64,000 nt of DNA, from positions 394,501-458,500 of the forward strand of contig JAKOGI010000531.1 in the NCBI GenBank assembly GCA_029747015.1, read 5' to 3'. Position numbers and translations under genes: made by a program. Source of the DNA: Carnegiea gigantea. Its lineage: Eukaryota > Streptophyta > Magnoliopsida > Caryophyllales > Cactaceae. The notes beneath the pieces are model-generated. The model saw nothing but the letters and a program-made list of their open reading frames with translations. It did no database searches and was not told where the DNA came from. Below, in pieces: positions 28,603 to 41,200 of this stretch (the stretch's first letter is position 1; each line of letters begins with the position of its first letter).

Positions 28603-28817
28603 ATGATCATGGGCATCATGGGCATGGGAAGGTATGGCATTTGGTGAAGGCATGTTTCAAGCCTAAAATGCTATCAAAGAACAATAAAGCTAACAAGGTC
28701 AAAGGTCCATGTTCAAATTTGGGTCATAAGAGAAATGGAAGTGCTCAAGTTAGGGAAGAGGACTTGAAAGAGGCTATTAGATATTGTAAGACTTCTTGGC
28801 TAACCCAAGCTAATTGA
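28227..28817 (+). CDS. Ser/His-rich small protein, function unknown
   Basis: An intact single-exon frame of 196 aa from ATG 28227; the frame is open upstream but the first ATG is here. It begins MEESKQQSTPSRLGFIYDAS, then a Ser/Pro-rich low-complexity stretch, a short hydrophobic piece MVAQLVHHLVMCHG, a Gly-His repeat encoded by a GGGCAT hexamer array (about 28565-28630), a basic segment with two Cys (KVWHLVKACFKPKML), and a conserved-looking end REEDLKEAIRYCKTSWL. The ordered ends and plausible TATA box argue for a real gene. I do not recognise the family. The His-rich run could bind metal ions, which is inference only. It could also be lineage-specific. Confidence 0.65.
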
Positions 28818-30432
28818 TTATTGGCCTCACCTAGCTACTTTACCCATAGTCATATATTAATCTACTAGTCTCATATACTCCCAATTTATCGATGCCTGTT
28901 TTTGTCGAGGAATCACCTCAATTGTTGGATGTAAATAAATTTTATGATTATCTTTCTATTATGTTATTTGATCGATCAAAAGTATTTAACATAAAATTAT
29001 ATTGTAGTTGTAATTATTAGTACCATAAATAGATGTAATTATCTCAACTTTCCACAAACCCTAGCATTTTCTTTTATTTTTGTTTTTTTTTGTATTGAAT
29101 ATTGGATAATATCCAAGACAACTAGGGTAGTTTTATTGAAATCATCTTATCAATCACTAGAAGTGCTAGGGAATTCTAATGTTTTAAAGAATAGGATTAA
29201 GGACAACAATACCAAAGGGTCTTTTTTAACATATTTTATTTTTCAGTTTCAGTTTACTTTAGTCCAATCAATCAAGTTAAGTTCATTTCACTTATATATT
29301 GTTTTTTGGGTTTTATTTAACAAATAAAAAAAATGAATTGATCTAGATACGATTTTGTTAAAACCAACAAAAAGTTTACTTTTATTAGTTAAGTTCAAAG
29401 GGCTAAGTTGCAAATTCCCTCAATTAAAATCAAAGGCGTGGAAGATTGCCATGCAAGAATCTCTTATGCCCTCAAAAATTGTTTGAAAAAGCTTAGAGTT
29501 GGGTAAATAGTTGCATATTTGTGCGGTAGGAAATGGAACTTCAGCCATTGGCAGAGTTACCACACTAGAAGTCTGAGAAAGAAACTTTGAAACAAGCAAC
29601 AATGATGTAATGAATCGAATGTATTATTTTAACGTAGCAGCATGAGTAGCTGACTGAAATGCCCTTGACATTCTAGAAATCCTTACCAGTTGTTATGATG
29701 TAATTGAGAGGTTTCTTTTTTTTATTGTACAAGCTAATTATGTGCATTTTAAATGTTGCCTTTGTACTTGTCTTCTAATATTATCTTGAAACTTACCCAA
29801 TTACTAATCAAAAAAATTGACAAACAAATTAACTATAGTAAAAAAAAGTCTACACAAAAACCCAAAAAATAAAAATAGTACATGAAACATGAATACAAAG
29901 TCTATATCATACTGCTAAAAGTATATACTCACACAAGTCACGTCAATATCACAGATGAAAAATTATCTATATGACAAGTACACGTTGGAAAAATGTACAT
30001 ACGTGGCAAATAAGAATACAGACTCCTAGGTGTATAATATAGATTACCACATGCATAGAGATGACAATGGAATGGATACAGAGTGGGTTGAGTCGTATTC
30101 ACATCTATATCTGTTTTTCAAAAATGTACTGATACCTGTACATACCCATATCCATTGATTATAAAAAAATAAAACACATATCATAGCCATCAGGTTTTGT
30201 GGATTTATGAATTTTATTTGGGTTTATATAGAGAATAAAAATTAATACCTATATGTAACCGATGTTTGAGTATGATATATATTTGGGTGATTATAAGATT
30301 GCAAAATTGTGGTATTTTGGGGATATATTCCGATAAGGCAAATACATAGCAAAAGGGAGCTAGCAATAGAATTCCGAAGGGGGAGGGGGAAGAATCAACC
30401 ACTCATGACCCTAATTGATCGATCGAACAACG
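28818..30432. other. Intergenic, AT-rich
   Basis: It carries the 3' UTR of the Ser/His-rich gene, then AT-rich DNA. About 30056-30200 has a gatgacaatggaatgg / gtgggttg segment like the end of a hAT-type nonautonomous element, with no second end seen. The last 60 bases are the leader of the VMA22-like gene. No other gene recognised. Confidence 0.5.
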
Positions 30433-33400
30433 ATGTCTGATTTGGGCGAAATTGAATCCCCCGAAATTTTGAAGCAATCACAGATGAATGAGGCAGACAA
30501 TCAGAATCAGAGGGTAGAGGATGAAGATGTGCTCAAGTTCATGGACTCCCTCGATGCTTACCTCTGCCTTCTCCATTCTCTCTCCTCCACGCTTCGTCAG
30601 GTTTTGATCTTGTCCATTTCCAAAGTTTCAATCTTTGATTTCTTATTCATTTGCAATCGCAGTTTGCGGGTTCAGTAATCAGTTGACATCAGTGATTGAG
30701 AACAAACTTGTTAACATCCGGAGTAATGTTTTCAGCTGTTTTATGGATCTTTTATCCCCATATTTTGATTAGGAATAGGGCCTGTTCGTTTCAGCGTTTA
30801 GAAAGCATCTGATAGTGGTTAATCGCTCCTACCCGCTAATGTAATCCTAACCGTTGGTAAACTCTAGTAGCTGCTAGTTAGCCGCTATCTACTATCGCTA
30901 AACGCTATTCATAACTGCTGCTAACTCCTAGTAAACCCTGGTAACCGCTACTGCTAATCCTAAACGCTGAAACGTACAGGCCCATAGTTGCATTATCATT
31001 CCGAGTGCTTATTTTTGGGTTTGAATTTTTCTGGACACTGTGGTCCTTACGATATTAAATGATTATATGAGGACATGGGTGGGACTTTGGTATACGCAGC
31101 TCAATTTCAATCCAATGTTACTTGATTTTGCAGATAAGTTTTCTATGCTTGTGTTCTTCATAATGTATTCATGAGATCATGTCCGATGTTGGTGACCTGG
31201 GTTTATTGGAGAAGGTGATGACTCGCATTCTTCCAACCAACTTAAAGCCAAACAATTAACGATTAAGGCAGCAGGATGAAAAGAGGGGTGGGTCATGGGT
31301 GGTTGGTTTTTTTTTTTTTTTTGGTTTTTGGGGGGGGGGGGGGGGGGTAGATGTGTGCGAGCTTATAAGAATATTGTGGGGAAGCTATTTCTGTTGGATG
31401 GGAGGTTTTGAAGGCATTGATTGCCTACTACGGTTGTTCAATCAACGATCATCCTATGTTTAGATTGTGCACTTGAGCAGGGCTTTTTCTTAAGGGAACC
31501 CTTTCCTCTATGTTTGTTCAGGGATGGTTTGATTTTGCTAGTGCCCGTTACTCCATGGGAGCTTCACGTGTCAACAGTGCATTGTTGGATCTTAAAGAAC
31601 ACCCGGCACCTACATATTTGGAAGTAAGAAAAGCTCAAGGCAAGTATTCGGACCCCCAATGATTTTTCACATCTGTTTCTTATCTGGAATTCTAGGTCAG
31701 AGATAGGTGGTATTCGATCGCATCAAAACTAATGGAGAATGTGATAAGCCAAGACCGAAAAAAGAGAATAAAAACACTGCAACCTAGCATCCATTCCATA
31801 CATGGTTGCAGATTCAACAGGTTGGCATTATGATTGTTCTGAAACTGGATATGAATATTACATTACTATGCAGAATATGAACTACACAAAATCTTTTAAC
31901 TCAGTGTTGTATTTGTATACTTTGTGCCTGCTGAACTTGTATCTATGCATTAGATAGGAACTAGACGTAATTCTTGATGCAACACAATTGAGGTCAGGTG
32001 AAAATTTCTTCTAATTTTCCCCATCACGTTTTATGTCCACCATTGTTGTGTTTGTGTTTCTGTCTCTGTGTGTGTGTGTGTGTGTGTTTTTTTTTTTTTT
32101 TGGGGGGGGGGGGGGAGGCATTGCAGCGAAGCACCTCTGGGAAAGCCTGGTGCTCACGTGCTAATGAAGAGCAGTTTTTCTTTTAGCTTTCTGATGGGTT
32201 AAAGTCTACCTAAATGTCTGATCTTGTTTCCCTTTGTTTCTCCCCCATGAAGCACACGCCTAGGTTTAGTGAGGTCACATTGAGGGCCAACCCCCCCCCC
32301 CCCCCTTTTTGTAACACTACGAGTCAAGGATGCCTATCATAGTACACAGGTGATTTATGTGTCCAAGAAGTAGTGTTAAGAAATGCAATAAAGAAGAGAA
32401 AAGGCTGTATGGATATGAGGGGACTAGTACAGTTCTCTTTCTTATTTGTCTGTTTAATTCTCAATGTTTTGGTATTCGTGCATATTGTTTATTCATACCT
32501 GAAGCACACATTATGTTAATCTTATGACGAACTTGTGTGTTGCTTTGTTGATACAATAGTGTCTGTAACATGTATCGTGTCTGTGACACATAGTTGTCAT
32601 TCTGTCACGTAGGCATACAGTTAGATGCTGATGTATACATGTGAAGCATATGGATAACACAGTATCTATGGCTTTATTTATTTATTAGCTCTGAACAATG
32701 AATAATTATAGAGCCGCATTTCGCCCTTTGCAAGTGGGGTTCCTGTGCAACTGGGGACTCAAGCGAAACGGAGGATAGTGATGTGTTGCTGCTGGATTCT
32801 AATAGTAATATACGCCAGCGCTACAAGGACACATCAAAAGCACCTGGTAACAAAATCAATCTTTTTTCTCACATAGTTGTTGCTTGTGCAATTGTTAATG
32901 CAAATATGAAAGCTTGTATATTGATCAAGCTGGAGCAGGTTTGCGTACAATCAATGTTTTTATAATGGATGCAAAGTAGAAGTTGGGATTTTCTATGAAA
33001 TCCATTCAGTGTTAGTTTCCTTTCCTGGTAAATATACCTGTTTTACCTGAGTGGTGAGCTAAGTCTGCTATTTTCATCATTCATCTTCTTCAGATGCATA
33101 AATCTCTTATTGTTTCTGGCTTCATTTAGCTTCCTAGAGATTTCTGACTTTCCCCTCTGTTGTCTGAAAAAGTTGAGGGGAGTAACTCGCCAGTTGGTGT
33201 ACCTTCAACTGCAGCTGATGATCGGGTAAATTTGTATAGTTTGCTATTTATAGTTTTGAATGTGGAACTTGTGTTTGATATCTAAAATTGAATTCTCTTC
33301 CATCTTACTAGGTAAATACCCACGACAATTTAAAATTTTTTCATTGTGTCAAGTGTCCATCCTCGCTTTCTTAGACTAGCAATTTGCTTTTTTCACCCAT

Positions 33401-33756
33401 TTACTTGTGAGACTTGATTAAATTTCGGAGAATTTGTTGATTCACTTATGTTTTTTCTCAGGTACAAAAAGAAAGATCTAAGTCTCTTGCAGTTTTTGGC
33501 ACATTAGTTTCTCCCAAGCTGCGAGCTGCTCAGCTTTCATTTGAGACAGGTAACAGCATTTCTTACTTTCATGTCATCTTTAAGTAGTCAGAATTTCTAG
33601 CATCTCTCCAAAAGTACCAATTTTATGTTCCAAAATATTGGCCAATATGTTTTACATGCAGCCTTGGGAACACTGGTGGAGATTGCTAATGCGCGTGCTT
33701 CAATGCTTTCCGCTTTTGACCAAGTACGGGAACAGAAGGCTGGAAGCCAGGACTAG
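30433..33756 (+). CDS. V-ATPase assembly factor VMA22/CCDC115-like
   Basis: Homologue of yeast Vma22 and human CCDC115, an ER-associated factor that helps assemble the V0 sector of the vacuolar proton pump. Exons 30433-30600, 31522-31639, 32712-32846, 33173-33225, 33462-33549 and 33662-33756 join in phase to 218 aa. Visible: DVLKFMDSLDAYLCLLHSLS near the N-terminus, WFDFASARYSMGASRVNSAL, PHFALCKWGS, VQKERSKSLAVFGTLVSPKL and a final helix LGTLVEIANARASMLSAFDQ. Order and motifs match plant VMA22-like proteins as I remember them. Exon 2 seems to end at a GC donor (GCAAGT after 31639); using the nearby GTAAGA instead would break the phase to exon 3. The exon 4 acceptor (gaaaaag) has a poor pyrimidine tract, so that border is less certain. 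Intron 1 holds a MITE. Confidence 0.85.
30778..30983. mobile_element. 206-bp MITE with near-perfect terminal inverted repeats
   Basis: The first 24 bases (30778-30801, starting GGGCCTGTTCGTTTCAGCG) and the reverse complement of the last 24 (30960-30983) differ at one position. The flanking 3-bp repeat is ATA (30775-30777, 30984-30986). The interior repeats ctagt/cgcta motifs and has no frame. It sits in intron 1 of the VMA22-like gene. Confidence 0.8.
31305..31347. repeat. T-rich run followed by G18
   Basis: A long T run, a short break, then G at 31330-31347. This is another T-then-G tract inside intron 1 of the VMA22-like gene. A similar T-to-G14 junction lies at about 32087-32115 and a C15 tract at 32291-32305 in intron 2. 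Confidence 0.85.
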
Positions 33757-36375
33757 TATAAGTGTCTGTTAAGGTCAGTTTCTATTAAAGTGTTTCACTT
33801 CCTTCTTGTTTGATGCCTTGAATGTTCGACTAGACATATTTGCGTCTACTGTACAATGTTTTGCCCCTGGTCAATTTTTGCTTTCTTTTAAAGTTTTACA
33901 CCCATCTTCCTCATCTTCTGTTGCCCATAGAACATGTCATGTCATGTTGTCTTTCCTCACTTTATGTTTAGAGGTTCGCCTGAGTTCAAGTGGGGAGCAT
34001 TTTGCTTTGTATGACCTCAAGGTACTTCATCCACTTGAAACAACAAATGCATTTTTTTTGTCAAATCTTCCAATTTTGTCAAGAGAACTTCACGCTTGGA
34101 GTCAATCTCTCTACTTGTAGTTTGTAAGGGTAAGGTTGCCTACATTTGGATCTCCACTGACTCTGCTCACCTGGGTGGGATCCACGCTAGGAGTGGTGGT
34201 GTCGTTGTTGGACACTTCACTCTAGTGCTTCTGCTTCTTGGTGAATAGAAAATGCCAGCTTTTGGTCAATGCCTTATTCGCCCTACTTTTTGCTATTGTC
34301 TTGCCAGAAAAGCCTCAAACCTTCCCCTATGCCTCCTCTGGACTTTGTCATGATGTGGTTGAGTTAATAATATCTTTTGGAAGATTGTGCTTTGAGACAC
34401 TAAAGAATTTCTCCTTTGTAGGTTGCTTATTTTCAATGGCCGCATATGGACATGAATCCTTCATGAGATGCATTGAAGAATGGGAACCAAAAGGAGTTGT
34501 GGTGAATAGACTTATTTCTTATAGATCAATTAAGCGACTTGTATGACTTGTGAGGTGATTATAGCGGGAAGGCATGATTTAAACTGTTTTTTGCCCTTTG
34601 TAAGATGATCCGCTACCAGCTATTTGCCGATTGTTTTGTGCCACTTACCTCGAAACATGTCAATACTGGTTTAGAACGGATAGTTAAAGAAAATTTGTGT
34701 ATCTGAACAACAATCAACTTACTGTGCCTTAAATTGAGATTGCCGACCTTGCATTCTACCATGTCTACTCATTTTACCCAAATACAGAGCATTGCACTAG
34801 AGCAATCTGCCCGAGAGATTTACAGTCCATTGTATCCATTAAGTTGGCAAACAGGGATTTAAAACTCGGCCGTTCCGTCCCGGAACGGCCGAGTACACTC
34901 GGAATTACACTTCAACGAACCGAAAAAGACTGAAAAATTGGAGTGAACTACGTTCCACCGTGGAGCGGCCGCGACGACCGAGATGTAACGCGACGCGGAC
35001 GAATGACTCGTGATAAAACTGGTAGAAGCACATACCTCATTAACCCTAAGCAGCGCCTGTGAGTGGCGATTGGCGGTGGCCCGATCTTGAGGGAGAGAGG
35101 CCGCGGTGATGGGTGGCGCTTGGCCGTGGTCTGATGGCCATGGAGGCAACAGGGACTCGTGACTGATGCATAGAGCTGGGGCAGGGGGCGTTCTGGCGGA
35201 GAAGGAAAGTGGTTGGAGCGCTGGACTAGGGGAGTGTATGAAGATGTGGGGAAGGAGAAGGAGTGTGCGGCGAAGTGGGGGAGACGAAGGAGGTGGAGAC
35301 GAAGAGGGGCCAACTGCCAGTTAACAAGGTATTCTGAAGTGTGGGTGATTTTTACTTAATTTTTTTTAAATTGAAAATATTTTGTTTTATCCAAAAAGTG
35401 GGAAGTGGTGGGTTGTTAAACTTTGGAGGAAGCTTAGTTATTAATACTCTAAATTGTTAAATTGTTATCATACTTTAATCTTTATAGTACTTTGATTATG
35501 AATAAATACTGTGAATGATGTTATTAATTCTCTAAATATTATATCACAGTTAAATATGTCGCTTATCATATTTTTAAATATGTTATCGTTATCATATTTT
35601 TATGTTAATTATGTTATCAATACTCTAAATTGGTTAATTAATCTGCAACCTTACAATTTGCGTTAAATCTTTCATATATTGTTTAGTTTAACTATTGTGA
35701 AAATCAGCCCATTGTGATATGATTAAATGAGAAGTATGCTAAAAATAGCATTACTTAGCAAATTGTGGTATTAAAATACAAATACAAACGAAAAAAACAA
35801 CTATGTGAGGCTTCCCACGCCGCGATGAACGCAATCCGTTCCGCGATCCGCGTATTTCAACGCCCCTGTTATCATGACCGTAACCGCAAACGTATCCGAA
35901 TCCGCGTTTTAAATCCCCGGGCAAAACACAACCGATAACTTCTTGAATTCTTTCAAACTCTATTAATTCAGAACTTTATACAGCATTGCCAAAGGTGGAA
36001 CCAACGGAAATATTCCAACTCAATGTGCAATTGAGCCAACACGACAACCTATTTCTTAAATTCCACAAACCGACAAAATAGACCATCACAATAACTTCTG
36101 GCAATCCAAGGTTTTTTCTCTTGAATATCCTCCGATCTTACACAAGGGGGAGCCCCAAAAACATTTACTAAAATGACAACCAAGCACCTGTGCTTTGTTC
36201 AATTCCTGTGTCTATCAGGAGGAAAAATAATTGCTTAGTCTACAACACCATACAGTGGAACAAATACCAAGAAATTTACAACTGGACAGAAAAGCTCTCG
36301 GCTATACAAGCGCACGAAAAATGGCTACTAAGATCAGTTTGCCACACAGGCAGATGGACATCAATGACACGAGAT
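33757..36375. other. Convergent intergenic region, VMA22-like / EH1-like
   Basis: Both genes end here. The left part is 3' UTR and unannotated DNA. Around 34127-34200, gtaaggttgcctacatttgg followed by gggatccacgc looks like a fragment of an Au-type SINE tail. About 34854-35918 is a GC-rich terminal-repeat element. 35940-36375 is the likely EH1-like 3' UTR. No further coding sequence was recognised. Confidence 0.5.
34854..35918. mobile_element. GC-rich terminal-inverted-repeat element, unclassified
   Basis: The left end GGGATTTAAAACTCGG and the reversed right end GGGGATTTAAAACGCGG are inverted copies. Flanks are ggcaaaca on the left and, two bases outside the right end, ggcaaaaca, a possible 8-9 bp duplication with an indel. 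The left third (34854-35330) is unusually rich in CpG and GC compared with its surroundings, and the right part is AT-rich. Minus-strand frames of about 100-120 aa in the GC part resemble nothing I know. MULE or hAT derivation is possible. Confidence 0.5.
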
Positions 36376-38220
36376 CTAGAATGAACTCCAATTATCTGAG
36401 CCCTTCCTGGGCGTTTCGGATGAGACCTTAAACACTCCAGATGAGCCAAAGGGATCTGCATCATCGAAAGAAGTGAATCTACGGCTCTGGTCAAAGCCGC
36501 CTCTGCTGCTGCTTATGGAGTCAAACCTTGCTAGGGTTTCACGTGGAGGTGAAAACCGGCTACTTTCGTTCATGCTGAAGGAATCAAACTTCGAATAATT
36601 ATCATAGAAGCCATCCCCGGCCTCACTGTATCTTGGAGAGTTTCCAGACTTTGAGAATGGTGTTCCGGGAACAGAGTCTGCAAAATTGAATAGACTCCTT
36701 TTGTTGGAAGTGTTGTCTCCTTGTGGAGAGTCATTTCTAGGACTTAAACCAAAGCCACTCGAATCATACAGCCTGTCTGAATGCTGATCAAGGCCCAAAT
36801 CCTGCAAAAATAGAAGTGGAAAGGAATGCATGAAAACAACAGCATCTTTCGAATCATTTCGTTCACTGTGTCATCAATTCACCCCGCTCCTTTTCTTTCA
36901 AAGGCATGTAAGCAGAACAACAAAAGGCCCCATCATCTGTTGTGGGTCCACTTCGTCACATTCTTGGGTAGGATGGCATCCCTTAACATGCACCTTACTT
37001 CGTGGATTTCTTCTGGGGGAGGGGTGCAAAAGGGGGATAAATGGCCTCTAGTCAGATTTAATCCATACCAAGATGGGACCACCTTTTTTTAATTTTTTCC
37101 TTTTGTTGGGAGGGGGTTTGTTAAGGTGTTCCAACTGGGGGTCCCACCACTCATGGGGGGATCCTGGTTTTTTCTTTTTTTGGGGGGGGGGGTATAAGTG
37201 GAATACAACTTTCCCCTCCAAAATGCCCCTAGTAGATTTCATGTTATGTGTGGGAGGAAACTGAAACACTCAAAAGCTCAGGTCTTCACGGATGCGGAAT
37301 GGCTTACTTTGGAATTGAAGCCCCACACTGACTCTGCATCATCAGTACCATCAAAGGTGCCCCAACCTTGGTCATCAAAGCTGGACGACAATGAAAGAGT
37401 TAGATTAACTCTTTGATGAAGCTGTGCCGAACAAGACAGCAAAGAGTAATCAAACCATACCGATTAAAATCTGTATCTGCCTCAGAGCTCTTCACAAATA
37501 CATCTGAAAAATCTCGTGATGGGCTTTCCAAGGTAGCTCGATGTGGATGTGCTGGGCTGCCATGAGGGCTTCTTGCCGACCCATCCTCACTATGGGTGTA
37601 TCCAAATTCACTATCCACGGTGCGCTCACTTTTGCTAAATTGGTTCTCTGACTGGCCATCAGGAAATGAAGAGGAATCGGGGCTAAATCTGACATCGTGC
37701 GAATAGGTTCCATTCTGGAACAATGCAGATTGTGGAGAAGAATTGGCATTTTCAGCATTTTTATTGATCTCCTTGTCAAATAGAAGTCCTGGAAAAAGAA
37801 TCAAGATTCATAGACGCTCAAGTCTCAGAAAGAACACATGAAGCACAGATGCAATCAACAAGACAGTGACAAAGGACAGACGAAAAAACAGCGGACTACA
37901 CAGCGAACCGAAGTCCTGCAGTGCATACCTTCATCTTCAAACTTGTCCCATTCTTCATCCCAGACAGCAGCTCCTTCTTGAATCCCTGGTTGCCAGCCTG
38001 AACAAGATCATAACCATTAGGTCAATTCACATCTGTACAGAAGTAAATGGTTCTACAACCAAAGCAGGCAATTAAAGAAGTCACATAGATGGAGGATCCT
38101 GTCTTGTCAGGCAAGAACCTTTTTGTCAGTTCATGACAGGTGGGCAAGGCTGCATAAACCCTGATGCTGCCTTGCGAGGAGCCCACGATGCATAGTGGAT
38201 TGTTTTCCATTGTTGATATT

Positions 38221-38279
<59 letters not shown>

Positions 38280-41200
38280 GAAATGGACAACTGAACCAGA
38301 GAAATAGTGCAAAACCAAGAGTCTCACGCTACCTTTTGGGAGCTCTATTAATGCAGCTGACTTTATTTCTATTCCATGTTTCTTGCAACGCTCAGACAAA
38401 GCCTTCAATAGCTCTTCAAAATCTGACTGTATTCGATCAGCACGAACCTGTAAAAGAATTCAGTCAACAATATGACATAAGGATTAGACAGTATAATAAT
38501 AAAGATTATACAATTTATATCAGCCAAAGCCTACCTGAAGAATACCATCTGCACTTCCACCTTGTTCCATGTTGACAATTGCTTGTTGCAATTCCATTTT
38601 CCGTTCCTAGATATAACTTAAATGGAATCAGCAATCGATTTGAGAAGAAAATCCTCAAAAGCTAATCCCAAAAGACCAGCACAGTCACACCCATGTACAC
38701 ATGCACACACACAAGGGAGAGGTACGTGCAGGACTTGCGCGCCTATTGACACTCAGCATTTCAGCAAGTCTCAATCTTTGGACAAAATGGTAATTGACAT
38801 GATGAAACCAGGAATTAAGTTCCAGCTAGATACTAGAAAACACGGCAAAATTAAAACAGAAAATCCATTTCATAAAATAAAAGGAGACTTATATACGGTA
38901 AATGTTTTTCCCATAAATGGTGAATGCATATAAATAATAACACAATGTAGCACAATACGAAATAATATAATATGATATGACAATAGATATAAGAACAGTA
39001 TGTAAATCAAGAAAAAGGGGCAAAAACAATTATTGACTAGGAAGACAAAGGGAGTAGAGCAAGAAGTATAGAATTCTAATCAACCATCAAAGGGAAGGCC
39101 AAAGGCACAACCGCTCCCCATAACCCCCTCCCCCAGTTCCCATGCCCTTCCCCCACTGGGACAGTGACCATGAGATATGGGTGACCTAGTCCATGGTAAA
39201 ACAAAAAGGTACAGAAATTTAACTGATATAAGAATAAATAGAACACAACAGCATCCTATTGACTAGGGATGACAACGGGTCGGATTTGGATCGGATGCAT
39301 GGACATCCAAATCTGATCCAATTAATAATCGGATTTGAAAATTCAATCCAAATCCGACTCCGGTGGATCGGATGTTAAATCGGCTTCGGATCGGATTAGA
39401 TCCGGATATAATCGGAAATAATCCGATCATACATTATTTAATATTTGCAAAATTTTGCATTTCCAACCTTGTTTTTGCTCACTTGTAATGTTAAACACCT
39501 CTTTACAGTCAAATGATTTTTCATATCAAACATTTCAATATGTCAAAGTAAAGAAGTGTTGGGAAAAGAGAATGCAAGTTCACTTTAGAGGAGATGATAA
39601 ACGGTAGTACAACAGCAAGAAGGAAAGGGAAGGAAGAGGAGAGATCAAGAAGGAAGAGAAAATTAGTTAATAAAGAAAAGTATATTGCACATAGAGTACG
39701 GACCTCATGCGGATTCTCTTGAGGTTAAGATATTAGGATTTTTCTATACTCAAAAAAAGGTGAAATTATTAAAAAAAGGATATCGGATCGGATGGACCCT
39801 CCTCTAAATCCAACCGGATCGGAGTCAGACTTGGATTTTTTTTATCGGTTTCGAATTGGATAATTTTTTATCAGATTCGAATCGGATAATTTTACTTCGG
39901 ATCGAATCGAATCGAATTTGCACTGAATTCGGACTAAACTGTCACCCTTACTATTGACAAGGATATTCGTAACAAAATGAATAATTAAGAGGGTTATAAT
40001 ATAACATCACTCCTCTCCCCTAACGTTCCCCCGAATGTGCTGAAAAATAAGTTTTTCCCCCACCATACATTTATTTTTAAACAAAAAAAAGAGAAAAAGG
40101 AAACTGACCTACGTCTACATTATTAGAGTCATGTTTGATTGACAAATCATGTTTATATGGAGTTTGATCTGTATGCTTTCAGATTCTCAGTCCTATCATT
40201 GTGGCAATCAATGCTTATTATTACCCCTCACAATATTATTGATAATGTTAATGTCACTTTTCAATCAGTTTAGAAGTAGTCATATTAGTAGCTTCTTTGG
40301 GCGTTACTAATGTCTATTTTATTCACTATTTTCGTTTTTACTAAGCCTATGGCTATGGAACTCTTTTCTATTTCTTTGTTGTTCTTTTGGCAACATTCAA
40401 CCAGTTATGACAGAAGCTGGGTAGCATTTAGACTCCCCAAAACCCCACTGAGTGGGAACTACACTGGATGGAAGTGTACGTGTACATGAAAGTAGCCAGT
40501 AAAGGAACAGCAAACTCAGAAAGACAAGTGCTTTAAAAAAATTTTTTACAAAAAAGAAACAGTCAATGAAACTGGAAAAAACATAATTTCTCAGATACAA
40601 GACCAGGTAGATCAGAAAACACAAAAGATACAGAGTTCAAGGGAAAAAGACAACCAGGACCTGGAAAGGGGAAAAAGACAGGAGCAAACAAAAAAAGGAA
40701 TACCAAGCAAGGAAATCAGTCAATTATGGTGATCTCAACCACATAATAATGTAAACTCAATGTGTTAGAGAAGGCTCAACGTAGAAGGTGAGAAGAAGCA
40801 TACATGATATCAATATAGTCCAAGACAACATAGCAGGCACTGCCAACAGAAATCAAGTGCTTCTTAATAGGTATGGAAGGTGAGTGCAAAGCTACAGCAA
40901 AATCGGTGAACCACTTATTGCTTCATTGCCCTTTTGCAAGAGCTCTTTGGGATCTAGCCTTTAGTTGCTTGGGAGTTTCTTGGGTTATGCCTAATTCTAT
41001 TTCGGATCACCTCTATGCATGGAATAGCTTTTTTGGTAGGAAAGCTAAAAAGAAGAATGCCAGATTATTTCCTCACATAATTTTTTGAAGCATTTGACGT
41101 GAAAGAAATAGGAGAGTCTTTGAGGGTATGGAGATGCCACTTCAATGTTTTAAAGATTATTTCTTCAAGTCTCTCTATTTTTGGGACAAAGGGATCTTTT

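Noticed and set aside
34127..34200. Au-SINE-like tail (ggtaaggttgcctacattt)
   Set aside because: Only the 3' part is similar and no tRNA-like head or flanking repeat is present, so it is mentioned only in the regional note.
34859..35313. Two overlapping GC-rich minus-strand frames of about 100-120 aa
   Set aside because: They overlap each other in different frames, match no family I know and lie in the CpG-rich part of a terminal-repeat element.
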